From positions 1 to 45,283 of the forward strand of contig NZ_JOII01000046.1 of the NCBI RefSeq assembly GCF_000719955.1: a stretch of DNA of 45,283 nucleotides. The letters are read 5' to 3'. Positions 7,567 through 15,529 of this stretch are shown piece after piece; positions within the stretch are counted from its first letter, which is position 1, and every line of letters starts with the position of its first letter. This DNA is from Streptomyces albidoflavus. Lineage in GTDB: Bacteria > Actinomycetota > Actinomycetes > Streptomycetales > Streptomycetaceae. Both the position numbers and the translations under genes were made by a program. The notes under the pieces were generated by a model. That model was not told the origin of the DNA, did not search any database, and saw nothing but the letters and a program-made list of their open reading frames with translations.

Positions 7567-8844
7567 TCACGGGGTGGCGCCCAGCGTCCCCGTCAGGTCG
7601 TGCGGCCCGGACCCCGTCGCCGTCAGCCGGCCCGAGCGCACCGTCTGGAAGGTGACCTCGGCGTTGACCAGCCGCGGATGGTCGCGGGCGGCCAGCAGGT
7701 CCTCGAACCGCCAGCGCAGCTCGGGGGTGAGCCCGCCGGTCTCCACGCTCAGCCCGTCGTCCAGGACGCGGTGCACCGCACGGGCGGTGACCCGGTCCGC
7801 GTCCACCTCGGCGACGGCCCGGCGCAGCACCTCGTAGGCGATCCAGGTGGTCTGGACTCCGGCGTCGGCCGGGTCGATCCGGTTGTCGTCGAAGGCGTGG
7901 TCGCGGATGACGCGGCGCATCGGCGCCCACCGGTCGTCCGAGGCCACCGGGTACCAGCCGGTGACGTAGGCGCCCTCGTACGGGCCGCGTGCGCCGCCGG
8001 TGCGGTCCACCAGGGACTGGTCGACGCCGCCGAGGACCGAGGCGATCCGGACGTCCCGGCCCTCGGCGGCACGCGCCCGGCGGAAGGTGTCGAAGAAGGT
8101 GTCGGTGCGGTCGCCGAGGACCGCCGTGACGCAGTCCGGCTTCGCCGAGCCCGACGGGCCCGCCGACAGCACCCGCGCCGCCTGCGCCGTGTACTCACGG
8201 GCCGACTCCGGCGCCGGTACGTCGACCGCCGCGCCCGCGCCCGCCCCGGCCAGCCCCGCGTCGAGCAGCCCCGGCAGCGCGTCGCCCGCGACCGTGTCCG
8301 GCCGCACCAGGAAGACCCGCCCGCACTCCTCGCCGAGCTGCCGCCCGTTGCCCGCCAGCAGCGCCGCCTGGCCGCCGTTGACCGGGTAGGAGAGCGAGCT
8401 GGTGAACTCCTCGCCCGTCACCCCGTACCCGCCGATGTAGGGGATGTCGGCCGCCTCCAGCGGCGAGAGGAACGACCGGCCGTGCTGGCTGTACGAGCCG
8501 ACCACTGCCACCACGTCCTCGCGGACCGCGCGCCGGGCGCACGCCGCCGCGCCCTCGCTGTCGTTGCCGTCGTCGCAGGTCAGCACCTTCAGCTCGTGGC
8601 CGTCGACGCCGCCCGAGGCGTTGACCCAGCGGGCGATCGCCTCGGCCATGGCGGGCATCCCCGGCTTGTCGGTCGCGCCCGTCCGCTCCGGAGCCCAGGT
8701 CATCACCGTGACCGGTTCCCGTCCGCCGCCCTGGGCGCCGGCGGGCAGCAGGCCGCAGCCGGCGGTCAGCGCCGCCGTGAGGGCGGTGAGGAGGGCGAGG
8801 CGGGCGGGCGAGCGTCTGGAACGGCGGCCGGTCATGGGCCGCAC
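7567..8844 (-). CDS. branched-chain amino-acid-type ABC substrate-binding lipoprotein
   Basis: About 425 residues. It has a basic N-terminus, a hydrophobic segment and the lipobox LTAGC, so it should be a diacyl-lipid-anchored extracellular protein. The mature part fits the LivK/type-1 periplasmic-binding fold: MAEAIARWVNASGGVDGHELKVLTCDDGND, VAVVGSYSQHGRSFLSPLEAADIPYIGG and GVQTTWIAYEVLRRAV are the usual landmarks. GTG 8844 was chosen because GGAGG sits six bases upstream; ATG 8835 and GTG 8865 are in-frame alternatives. No permease or ATPase genes are beside it, so it is an orphan binding protein that may serve a distant transporter or act as a sensor. Ligand unknown. Confidence 0.88.
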   Translation of the reverse strand: MRPMTGRRSRRSPARLALLTALTAALTAGCGLLPAGAQGGGREPVTVMTWAPERTGATDKPGMPAMAEAIARWVNASGGVDGHELKVLTCDDGNDSEGAAACARRAVREDVVAVVGSYSQHGRSFLSPLEAADIPYIGGYGVTGEEFTSSLSYPVNGGQAALLAGNGRQLGEECGRVFLVRPDTVAGDALPGLLDAGLAGAGAGAAVDVPAPESAREYTAQAARVLSAGPSGSAKPDCVTAVLGDRTDTFFDTFRRARAAEGRDVRIASVLGGVDQSLVDRTGGARGPYEGAYVTGWYPVASDDRWAPMRRVIRDHAFDDNRIDPADAGVQTTWIAYEVLRRAVAEVDADRVTARAVHRVLDDGLSVETGGLTPELRWRFEDLLAARDHPRLVNAEVTFQTVRSGRLTATGSGPHDLTGTLGATP

Positions 8845-8950
8845 GCTCTCCCTCCCGGACGACACCTGGCGTCATCCGCGTGCAACAGCGCGTAACGGGC
8901 AGGTGAATTGGGGGTGCGCGGCGGGCGGGATGCCCGGGAACGTACCATCC

Positions 8951-9451
8951 ATGACCGTGCAAAGCTCGGAGAAGTCTTCCCGTCGTGCCCGCCGTTCCTC
9001 CACCATGGGCGGCATGCCCATGACCGACATGCCGTGGTGGCGCTGGCGCCTGAATGTGCGCTCAGGGCTGCACATGCTCTCCGACGTCACCTTCCAGCAG
9101 AACGTCTGGCTCGCCGGCCTCCCCGGCTACGGGGACGTCACCGACGCCGTCTACCGCCTGGTCGAGGACACCTGGCTCGACAACTGGTCGGCCGACAAGT
9201 ACGTCGGCACGATCTTCCGGGACGCGCAGGAGGCGGCGCTTGTCGACGCCGCGGTGCTCAAGGTGCTGCGGATACTCCACGAGGTCGGGCCGGACGCCGC
9301 CGTGCCCGTCTACCTCCAGCACCCCGGCTGGTCCGAAGCGGTGTTCGCCGCCCGCCAGGCCCATGTCGCCCTCGCCTCCGCCGATGGCGACGACCCCGAT
9401 GTGCCCCCGCGCACCCTCGACGCCTTGACCACCCTCAAGCGCGCCGCTTGA
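8951..9451 (+). CDS. SCO4402-family protein of unknown function
   Basis: 166 residues. It looks like the conserved actinobacterial family known to me as SCO4402 family: MPMTDMPWWRWR near residue 22, then VTDAVYRLVEDTWLDNWSA, FRDAQEAALVDAAVLKVLRI and HPGWSEAVFAARQAHVAL. It is soluble with no signal peptide and is predicted mainly helical. ATG 8951 gives the serine/arginine-rich head (MTVQSSEKSSRRARRSSTMGG) that relatives also carry; internal ATGs at about 9005 and 9014 are alternatives. It is divergent from the lipoprotein gene and followed by the repeat array. No function can be assigned. Confidence 0.85.
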   Translation: MTVQSSEKSSRRARRSSTMGGMPMTDMPWWRWRLNVRSGLHMLSDVTFQQNVWLAGLPGYGDVTDAVYRLVEDTWLDNWSADKYVGTIFRDAQEAALVDAAVLKVLRILHEVGPDAAVPVYLQHPGWSEAVFAARQAHVALASADGDDPDVPPRTLDALTTLKRAA

Positions 9452-9533
9452 CCCCCACTCGCCCCCGGCCCCGGCTGCCACCCACTGGGGTCCGGCTGCG
9501 CCGCGACTGGGGGGGCGGCCTTCGCCCGTGCCC

Positions 9534-9937
9534 GGGTCACTGACTGGCCTCAATCGCCGGCCGGGCTGTTGGTTGCTGGGCTCCGTCTCGACCGTGCCGG
9601 TCAAAGATGGCCTCAAGCGCCGGCCGGGCTGGGATTGGGTAGGCGGTGGCTGGGTTTCGCCCCGGCCTGCCCGCCCGCCCCTGCGGGTCACTGACTGGCC
9701 TCAAGCGCCGGCCAGGCTGAGTGTGTGCCGGGCTCCGTCTCGACCGTGCCGGTCAAAGACGGCCTCAAGCGCCGGCCGGGCTGGGATTGGGTAGGCGGTG
9801 GCTGGGTTTCGCCCCGGCCTACTCGCCCCGCCCCTGCGGGTCACTGACTGGCCTCAAGCGCCGGCCGGGCTGAGTGTGTGCCGGGCTCCGTCTCGACCGT
9901 GCCGGTCACCGATCGGCCTCAAGCGCCGGCCGGGCTG
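9534..9937 (+). repeat. tandem repeat of about 152 bp, 2.6 copies
   Basis: The phrase GGGTCACTGACTGGCCTC recurs at 9534, 9685 and 9838, giving periods of 151 and 153 bp. Each full unit carries two core copies separated by the spacer beginning GTGTGTGCCGGGCTCCGTC or its variant. Cores are at 9546-9568, 9609-9631, 9697-9719, 9761-9783, 9850-9872 and 9915-9937. The near identity of units 1 and 2 implies recent duplication. Confidence 0.92.
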
Positions 9938-10171
9938 GGAGGTTCGCGGTTTCTCCGGTGCGTGGGTGGGGTGGGGCCGCGCCGGGGTACCTCCTCACAA
10001 ACTGCAGGGTGCGGGGTCAATTGGAGTATGGCGGCCGTGTGTGCAGTTTGCGCCGTCTTGAAGCGACTGACCCCGCACCTTGCAGTTTGTGAGGAGGTAC
10101 CCCGGTGCGGCCCCGCCCGTCCCAACCGGCGAACGCACCGCGAACCCAATAGCCCGGCCGGCGCTTGAGGC
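9915..10171. repeat. long imperfect palindrome, repeat element A
   Basis: Left arm 9915-10019 and right arm 10068-10171 are inverted copies of one module, by eye above 80 percent identical, with a 48-nt loop. The most conserved inner 36 bases begin GGGGTACCTCCTCACAAAC and end GCGGGGTCA, differing at one base between the arms. The loop has a further TGCAGTTTG (10042-10050), inverted relative to CAAACTGCA of the left arm. As RNA or single-stranded DNA it would form a very stable cruciform or hairpin. It has no transposase and may be a MITE-like or REP-like element. Confidence 0.88.
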
Positions 10172-10292
10172 CGATCGGTGACCGGTACGGGCAAACCGGG
10201 CCCGGCCGAAAGAGGGCCCAGCCGGGCCGCAGGCCAACGAGCCCGGCCGGCGAGTGAGGCCACGGCCCAGACGATATGGGACCCTGGCCAGC

Positions 10293-11192
10293 ATGACTGA
10301 CCAGCCCGTTCCGGCCGCCGCCCCGCCCGGCACCGATGAGCCGACCGACAGCTACGTCCTCACCCTCGCCTGCCCCGACAGGCAAGGCATCGTCCACGCC
10401 GTGTCGAGCTACCTCTTCATGACCGGCTGCAACATCGAGGACAGCCAGCAGTTCGGCGACCACGACACGGGCCTGTTCTTCATGCGGGTCTCCTTCTCGG
10501 CCGGCTCCCCGGTCTCCGTCGAGAAGCTCCGCGCCTCCTTCGCCGCGATCGGCGACTCCTTCCGCATGGAGTGGCAGATCCACCGTTCCGAGGAGCGGAT
10601 GCGGATCGTCCTCATGGTGAGCAAGTTCGGCCACTGCCTGAACGACCTGCTCTTCCGCGCCCGCATCGGCGCCCTCCCGGTGGACATCGCCGCCGTCGTC
10701 TCCAACCACCCGGCCTTCGCCGAGCTGGTCGAGTCGTACGGCATCCCCTTCCACCACATCCCGGTCACCAAGGACACCAAGGCCGAGGCCGAGCAGCGCG
10801 TCCTGGACCTGGTCGAGCGGGAGGGCGTGGAGCTGGTGGTGCTCGCCCGGTACATGCAGGTGCTCTCGGAGAACTTCTGCAAGCAGCTCAGCGGCCGGAT
10901 CATCAACATCCACCACTCCTTCCTGCCGAGCTTCAAGGGCGCCAAGCCCTACCACCAGGCGCACGCCCGGGGCGTGAAGCTGATCGGCGCCACCGCGCAC
11001 TACGTCACCAGCGACCTCGACGAGGGCCCGATCATCGAGCAGGAGGTCGAGCGGGTCGGCCACGAGGTCACCCCCGAGCAGCTCGTCGCCGTCGGCCGCG
11101 ACGTCGAGTGCCAGGCGCTCGCCCGCGCCGTGAAGTGGCACGCCGAGCACCGCATCCTGCTCAACGGCCACCGCACGGTCGTCTTCGCCTGA
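10293..11192 (+). CDS. purU: formyltetrahydrofolate deformylase
   Basis: 299 residues. It hydrolyses 10-formyl-tetrahydrofolate to formate and tetrahydrofolate, balancing one-carbon pools and feeding PurT-type purine synthesis. It has an N-terminal ACT domain (about 20-95, YVLTLACPDRQGIVHAVSSY) and a C-terminal formyltransferase-like hydrolase domain. The catalytic triad is visible: Asn205 and His207 in INIHHSF and Asp243 in DLDEGPI. Length is normal for PurU (about 280-300). ATG 10293 was chosen because upstream codons run into the repeat array; the ribosome site is weak. A perfect terminator hairpin follows the stop. The product acts in the cytoplasm. Confidence 0.96.
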   Translation: MTDQPVPAAAPPGTDEPTDSYVLTLACPDRQGIVHAVSSYLFMTGCNIEDSQQFGDHDTGLFFMRVSFSAGSPVSVEKLRASFAAIGDSFRMEWQIHRSEERMRIVLMVSKFGHCLNDLLFRARIGALPVDIAAVVSNHPAFAELVESYGIPFHHIPVTKDTKAEAEQRVLDLVEREGVELVVLARYMQVLSENFCKQLSGRIINIHHSFLPSFKGAKPYHQAHARGVKLIGATAHYVTSDLDEGPIIEQEVERVGHEVTPEQLVAVGRDVECQALARAVKWHAEHRILLNGHRTVVFA

Positions 11193-11201
11193 GGCGTCAC
11201 C

Positions 11202-11228
11202 GGCGCGCCCGGCCCATCCGGGCGCGCC
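11202..11228. terminator. bidirectional terminator hairpin
   Basis: Perfect 11-bp arms GGCGCGCCCGG (11202-11212) and CCGGGCGCGCC (11218-11228) with a 5-nt loop, filling the 36-bp gap between the converging purU and anti-sigma genes. No T-tract is present, as is usual in Streptomyces. Confidence 0.85.
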
Positions 11229-12341
11229 TCACATCCGGCTGAGCGAGGCCGCCGCGAAGAGCACCTCGTGGACCGCGTCCATGTCCCCGTCCTGCCCGGC
11301 CGCCGCCTCCCGGGGCTGCACGTGCCCGGCGGCGAGCCGGCAGAACTCCACGCCGTCCAGTGCCACGTGCGCCACCGCCCGCCCGGGACCGGTCGCGGCC
11401 TCGCCGGCCGCCCCGTCCAGCCCGATGTACCAGTCGCCGCCGCCCGCGCCCTCGATCTCCAGGTGCAGCACCCCGCCCGGCTCGGGCACACCCCGGCCGA
11501 GCCCCGCCTGCCGCCGCTGCCCGATCACCCCGGGCAGCATCCGCGCCGCCAGGTCGATCATCCCGTTGAGGTGGCGCGGCTTGGGCGGGTCGTACGGGTA
11601 GTCCACCGCCCCCGCGATGTCCTCGGCGTGCACCCAGCACTCGAAGGCCCGGTCCAGCAGCGAGTCCCGCAGCGGCAGCGCGTACCCGCCGTACGCCACG
11701 TCCAGGGCGGCCGAGCGGTCGCTCTCCAGTGACAGCGCGCTGACCAGCCGGTGGCTCTGCTCCCGCCACGGCCGGCGTACCGAGCGGGTCTGCGGCAGCG
11801 GTGAGGCGTTCCACAGGGCCTCGGTCCGGGCGTCCGGCGCCACCAGGTGGGCCGGGGTCCGCGCGCCGAGCGGGTCCTCCAGGCCGAGGGCGACCGCGAC
11901 CAGCCCGTCCACCGTCATCAGGTGCCCGATCACCCCGGCGACCGTGGTCCGCCGTCCCACCTGCTTCTCGCCCTCGAACCAGCGCAGCCGCACCGGCGCG
12001 TGCCACTCGGCGTCCTGGATGTCCTGGAGCAGCGCGTCGAGCCGCGCCGTCTCCGTGTCGTACGCGGCCGCCCACTCCGGCACCGGGATCTTCGGCGGGC
12101 GCCGGTCCAGGCAGCTCTCCAGGACGCGGGCGCGCAGCCCCGGGTCGAGGTCGAGCGGCTCCTCGTGGTGGAGCAGGCCGACGGCGTCCCGCAGCCGGTG
12201 GGCCTCCTCGGCGCAGCGGGCGCACTCGGGCAGGTGGCTCTCGACCGCCGCCGCCTCCTCGGGCGAGCAGGCGGAGAGCGCCCAGGCGCCGAGGTACGAC
12301 ATGAGGGCGCGGTGGTCCACGTCGAGCCGGGCCGCGGTCAT
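11229..12341 (-). CDS. zinc-finger anti-sigma factor fused to MDMPI/DinB-like domain
   Basis: 370 residues. The N-terminus has the zinc-binding anti-sigma (ZAS) motif His36-x3-Cys40-x2-Cys43 in VESHLPECARCAEE. Residues about 95-300 resemble the mycothiol-dependent maleylpyruvate isomerase N-terminal/DinB-like fold: LDALLQDIQDAEWHAPV, VIGHLMTVDGLVAVALG and the WVHAEDI motif with a metal-type histidine. No membrane segment is seen, so it is cytosolic. Its ATG overlaps the stop of the ECF sigma gene (ATGA), the classic sigma/anti-sigma arrangement. The fusion suggests that thiol or metal state is the signal releasing sigma; that is inference. A longer shadow frame on the same strand was rejected. 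Confidence 0.87.
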   Translation of the reverse strand: MTAARLDVDHRALMSYLGAWALSACSPEEAAAVESHLPECARCAEEAHRLRDAVGLLHHEEPLDLDPGLRARVLESCLDRRPPKIPVPEWAAAYDTETARLDALLQDIQDAEWHAPVRLRWFEGEKQVGRRTTVAGVIGHLMTVDGLVAVALGLEDPLGARTPAHLVAPDARTEALWNASPLPQTRSVRRPWREQSHRLVSALSLESDRSAALDVAYGGYALPLRDSLLDRAFECWVHAEDIAGAVDYPYDPPKPRHLNGMIDLAARMLPGVIGQRRQAGLGRGVPEPGGVLHLEIEGAGGGDWYIGLDGAAGEAATGPGRAVAHVALDGVEFCRLAAGHVQPREAAAGQDGDMDAVHEVLFAAASLSRM

Positions 12342-12916
12342 ATCGCACCGGAGAAGGCGGACGGCGCGCCCGGCGGCCGGGGCGCCCCGGCGGTGGCCAG
12401 CATCTGGAGGCCCAGCCGCAGCCTGCGGCGTACCTCCTCCTCGCTGACGCCGAGGTCGGCGGCGGTCTGGCGGTGGTCGCGCCGCTGGTGGTAGGCGAGG
12501 TTCAGGGCGGCCCGCAGCGGGGCGGGCATGGCGGTGACGATGTAGTCGGCGCGGGCGGCGGTGGCGGCCCGGTGCACGGTCCGCTCCAGCTCCTCGGCGC
12601 TGCCGCGGCCGGTGACGGCGTGCTCGGCGGCGCCGGTGGCGCGCAGGAGTTCGACCGCGCGGTGGTGGGCGAGCGAGGCGATCCAGGAGCGCAGTGAGCG
12701 CTCGCCTGGCGTGTAGTCGCCCGGCCGCTCCCAGGCGTGGGTGAAGACGTCCCGGGTGACGCGGTCGGCGGCCCGCTCGTCCTCCAGGACCCGGTGGGCC
12801 AGGCTGTGCACGAGGGGCGCGTAACGGTCGTAGAGTTCGCCGAGGGCGGCCGCCTCGCCGTCGAGGAGGCGGTCGCGCATCAGCCGGTCCCGGTCGCGCG
12901 GTGTCCCCGGCGTCAT
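12338..12916 (-). CDS. ECF-type RNA polymerase sigma factor
   Basis: 192 residues. Region 2 covers about residues 20-90 (ALGELYDRYAPLVHSLAHRV, then RSLRSWIASLAHHRAVELLR). Region 4 covers about 125-175 with an HTH in HRQTAADLGVSEEEVRRRLR. The DRxTRDVF segment corresponds to the region 2.2 core-binding helix. ATG 12916 has a strong GGGAGGGGG seven bases upstream. It is co-transcribed and coupled to the anti-sigma gene. The upstream region on this strand carries two copies of ACATTGCC 45 bp apart, but no ECF -35/-10 pair that I trust. The regulon is unknown. Confidence 0.93.
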   Translation of the reverse strand: MTPGTPRDRDRLMRDRLLDGEAAALGELYDRYAPLVHSLAHRVLEDERAADRVTRDVFTHAWERPGDYTPGERSLRSWIASLAHHRAVELLRATGAAEHAVTGRGSAEELERTVHRAATAARADYIVTAMPAPLRAALNLAYHQRRDHRQTAADLGVSEEEVRRRLRLGLQMLATAGAPRPPGAPSAFSGAI

Positions 12917-13393
12917 ACGGCCCCCTCCCGGTCCGTGAGCCCGTTCCGCCCGGACATGGCCGGATGTGAACCGGCCGTTCTCCGGAATGCCGGTGCGCGC
13001 ACGGGCTCTGGGAGGCAATGTAGTGCGCGGAATGCGTTCACACCCCCCTTTGCGGCAATGTGCTGACGCGGGGGACGTGCTGGTGGTAGTGGGTGGGCGG
13101 CAGTCCGCGCACACCGCCGGGAAGTCCCCGGACGCCCCGGAGCCGCCGGGCGCCCGCCGGGGCGCTTGGTACGGGAGGGGGCGCGCGGGACGGCGTGATC
13201 GCGCTGATCGCGCCGGGGGAGCGGCCGGAACCGGCCAGGCCGGCCAGGGAGGGGCGGTATTCGGCCATGACCGGGTGTGCTGGATCATGGACCGTACGCA
13301 CGGGGGTGTTTCATGGGAGTGCGGCCGGGCAGCCGCGTACGAAGCGGAAGCGTAGGAATGGCTTCCGGATCAGCGAGCGGGAGGCAGGACGGC
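12917..13393. other. divergent intergenic region
   Basis: 477 bp between the ECF operon and the STAS gene. It holds the ECF promoter region, a GC-rich stretch around 13130-13180 and in-frame upstream starts for the STAS gene (13313 and 13358). Open frames on both strands have shadow composition. No RNA gene is seen. Confidence 0.5.
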
Positions 13394-13768
13394 GTGGCGC
13401 TCACAGTGACCGACGCGGAGCACGGCGGGTGGGCCGTGCTTCATGTGGCGGGCGAACTCGACCTGGTCAGCTCCCCGGTGGTGCGCCAGCGGGTCCACGA
13501 CGTGGTGGCGAAGGGACGGCACGAACTCGTCCTCGACCTCTCCGACGTCCTGTTCTGCGACTCCAGCGGCGTCGGTGTCCTGATCGCGACCCGCCGCCTG
13601 ATCCGCTCCTGCCAGGGCAGTCTGCGGCTGATCCTCCCGGCCAAGGGGGCCGAGGACGGCTCGCACGTCAACCGTGTCCTCGCCGCGCTCGGCGTACGCC
13701 GGCTCTTCGAGGTCTACCCGGACGTCACCGCCGCCCTGGACGAGCAGACGCGCCCCCTCACCGCCTGA
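13394..13768 (+). CDS. STAS-domain anti-sigma factor antagonist
   Basis: About 124 residues from GTG 13394. It is a SpoIIAA/RsbV-like STAS protein: AVLHVAGELDLVSSPVVRQR (first strand and helix), LVLDLSDVLFCDSSGVGVLI with the DSSG phosphorylation site (Ser57/58), and RLFEVYPDVTAALDE at the end. Unphosphorylated, such proteins bind RsbW-like kinases and free sigma. GTG 13394 was chosen because GGGAGG lies nine bases upstream and it begins directly before the domain. ATG 13358 and ATG 13313 would add 12 or 27 residues. A RsbW-like ATPase is encoded 1.3 kb downstream, a possible partner. Confidence 0.88.
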   Translation: MALTVTDAEHGGWAVLHVAGELDLVSSPVVRQRVHDVVAKGRHELVLDLSDVLFCDSSGVGVLIATRRLIRSCQGSLRLILPAKGAEDGSHVNRVLAALGVRRLFEVYPDVTAALDEQTRPLTA

Positions 13769-14008
13769 CCCGCCCCACTTCCCCGGCCCCGTACCGCCCC
13801 GCGCCGTGACCGGCTGGTCCCGCACCGCGACCCCCGCCGTCCCGCGCGGGGCGCAGTGTTGCGGTCCTGGCACAGATTTCCGCGAATCGGCGCAGGTCGT
13901 GGCGGGGGCGACGTAATCTCCCAGGCGGTGGCCGGTGTTCCGCACCCCGGTGCGCGGGCCACGTCAGGAGCCGCAGCCCAGACCGATCGAGAGGCGGTCC
14001 CCCAGCCC

Positions 14009-14536
14009 ATGGACAGTGCCCAGTACCAGCGCACCATCGCCGCCAGGTTCACCGTGTTCGACCAGGACGGCAACGGCCACATCTCGCGCGAGGACTTCAG
14101 CGCCGCCGCCGCGGCCCTGCTCGCCGAGTTCGGCGCCACCGCCCGCTCCGAGAAGGGCCAGGCCCTCTACTACGGCGCCGAGGCCCTCTGGCAGGGGCTC
14201 GCCGGCATCGCGGACCGCGACGGCGACCAGCGCATCACCCGCTCCGAGTTCGCGCACAGCGCGGTCAAGCGGCTGCGGGACAGCCCCGAGCGGTTCGCGG
14301 AGATCGCCCGTCCCTTCGTGCGGGCCGCCGTGGCCGTCGCCGACGGCGGCGAGGACCGCGCCGCCGGGCGGACGCAGACCGTGCGCATGCTCACCGCGCT
14401 GGGCATCGAGCCCGACACCGCCACCGCCGCCGTGGAGACGCTCGACGGCGACGAGGGCCGCATCGGCGAGGACCGCCTGCTCAAGGCCGTCGCCGCCTAC
14501 TTCACCACCGCCGACCCCGACGCCCGGGACCTGTGA
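14009..14536 (+). CDS. EF-hand calcium-binding protein
   Basis: 175 residues, calerythrin/CabD-like in size and composition. EF loop 1 is residues 18-29 (DQDGNGHISRED, with Asp instead of Glu at position 12). EF loop 2 is 69-80 (DRDGDQRITRSE). A third, degenerate site is LDGDEGRIGEDR near residue 150, and a likely non-functional one lies between. It is expected to bind Ca2+ in the cytosol as buffer or sensor. ATG 14009 was chosen because the domain starts at once; the ribosome site (GAGAGG) is rather distant. It lies between the STAS and RsbW-like genes on the same strand, with gaps of 240 and 497 bp. Confidence 0.88.
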   Translation: MDSAQYQRTIAARFTVFDQDGNGHISREDFSAAAAALLAEFGATARSEKGQALYYGAEALWQGLAGIADRDGDQRITRSEFAHSAVKRLRDSPERFAEIARPFVRAAVAVADGGEDRAAGRTQTVRMLTALGIEPDTATAAVETLDGDEGRIGEDRLLKAVAAYFTTADPDARDL

Positions 14537-15033
14537 GGGCGGTCCGGGGGGACAGCGGGAACGGCGGCGTGCGCGGCGTGCGGCAGGGGCGTCGGGAGGG
14601 TCGGCGGTGCCTCTGCGACGGACACGTACCGACGGCGTGCGCCGGGGGCGCACACGGTCACGGTCCGTGGACACCGGGTGGTGGCCTCGCGCGCACCCGT
14701 CACGGCGCGGAGTCACCCGGTCGCTCGGGTACCTTGGGGCAGATGCGAGCGCCAAGGCGTCGTCCGGCGCGGCACGGTGGCGCCCACGCGGCGGCCGCGC
14801 GGCCCGGCACGTACGCCGGTCGCCGGGCAGGGCGAGGCGGGGGAGCCTCGTGTTCGACTCCCCTCGGCACGCGTCGCACAGTATGCAGCACGCGTACTCC
14901 TTCGCGCTGGAATATGCCCGAAGCGCTTGTTGGGGTGACTGTACGTCAACCATGCTGTCTCTCCAGGGGATCACGTTCCGTGACCCTGTGGAGGCGCGAG
15001 GCGATGTGTCCGCCGGTTCGGATGGTGTGAGCG
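14537..15033. other. intergenic region upstream of RsbW-like gene
   Basis: 497 bp without a credible gene. It has a GGGTAC (14728-14733) resembling the sigma-B-type -10 of Streptomyces, a small inverted repeat TCACG-TTC-CGTGA (14971-14983) and an eight-codon open frame MCPPVRMV (15004-15030) with GAGG-like bases upstream, ending four bases before the GTG at 15034. These are candidates only. Confidence 0.4.
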
Positions 15034-15513
15034 GTGCAGGTGCTTCAGGTACAGCTGGAGGTCGGGGCCGATCCCGCGGAGGTCGGGCGGGCCCGCAGAT
15101 GGGCCCGTTCCCGGCTCACGGGTCCCGGTACGGGGGTCGACGACGCGCTCGCCGACACCCTGATCCTCATCGTGTCCGAGCTGGTCACCAACGCGGTGGT
15201 GCACACCGGCTCGCCGGCCGTGCTGCGGATACAGCTGCCCGCCGCGCCCGGCTGCCCGCCCGGCACGGTCCGGGTCGAGGTCGCCGACGCCAGCGACCAC
15301 CCGCCGCTCCAGCGCCACGCGGACCGCGAGGAGACCAACGGCCGCGGCCTGGAACTGGTCGACGGGCTCGCCGACCGCTGGGGCTGGCAGCCCGAGGGCG
15401 AGGGCAAGCGCATCTGGTGCGAGATCGACCCGCACGGGGCCGCCCCGGCCCCCGACTTCGAGGTGGACGCCGCGCCGGAGGCTCACGGGTACGCGCTGCC
15501 GCAGGGGTTCTGA
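15034..15513 (+). CDS. RsbW-like ATP-binding protein (HATPase, anti-sigma kinase family)
   Basis: 159 residues. It is a GHKL ATPase of the anti-sigma/serine kinase type common in Streptomyces. The N-box is in VSELVTNAVVHTG (Glu and Asn for Mg-ATP), the G1 box is VADAS, and the G2 box is GRGLELVDGLADRWGW. It lacks the dimerisation features of histidine kinases. GTG 15034 has a poor ribosome site; an upstream mini-ORF ending at 15030 may couple translation. With the STAS protein at 13394 it could form a partner-switching pair. The sigma target is unknown. The C-terminal 20 residues are variable tail. Confidence 0.85.
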   Translation: MQVLQVQLEVGADPAEVGRARRWARSRLTGPGTGVDDALADTLILIVSELVTNAVVHTGSPAVLRIQLPAAPGCPPGTVRVEVADASDHPPLQRHADREETNGRGLELVDGLADRWGWQPEGEGKRIWCEIDPHGAAPAPDFEVDAAPEAHGYALPQGF

Positions 15514-15529
15514 CCCGCCGGGGCCGGGC

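Larger units (their letters stand above)
9452..10292. other. intergenic repeat locus A between SCO4402-family gene and purU
   Basis: 841 bp without a credible gene. From left to right: spacer, a tandem repeat of about 152 bp (9534-9937), a long imperfect palindrome (9915-10171) and another inverted core copy (10241-10261). It contains eight copies of the 23-bp core consensus GGCCTCAAGCGCCGGC followed by CGGGCTG. Open frames here have shadow composition and change frame between repeat copies, so I reject them as genes. Confidence 0.9.

Noticed and set aside
9452..10292. CRISPR array
   Set aside because: The spacers between cores are themselves repeated and the unit is a tandem and palindromic repeat; no cas genes nearby.
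9528..10333. Several frames of 70-110 residues in repeat locus A (for example starting at 9528, 9798 and 9878)
   Set aside because: Their similarity to each other reflects the DNA repeats read in different frames; no start site or codon bias supports translation.
14728..14733. GGGTAC as a sigma-B-type -10 element
   Set aside because: The matching GNNT -35 is one to two bases off the accepted spacing; noted only as a candidate.
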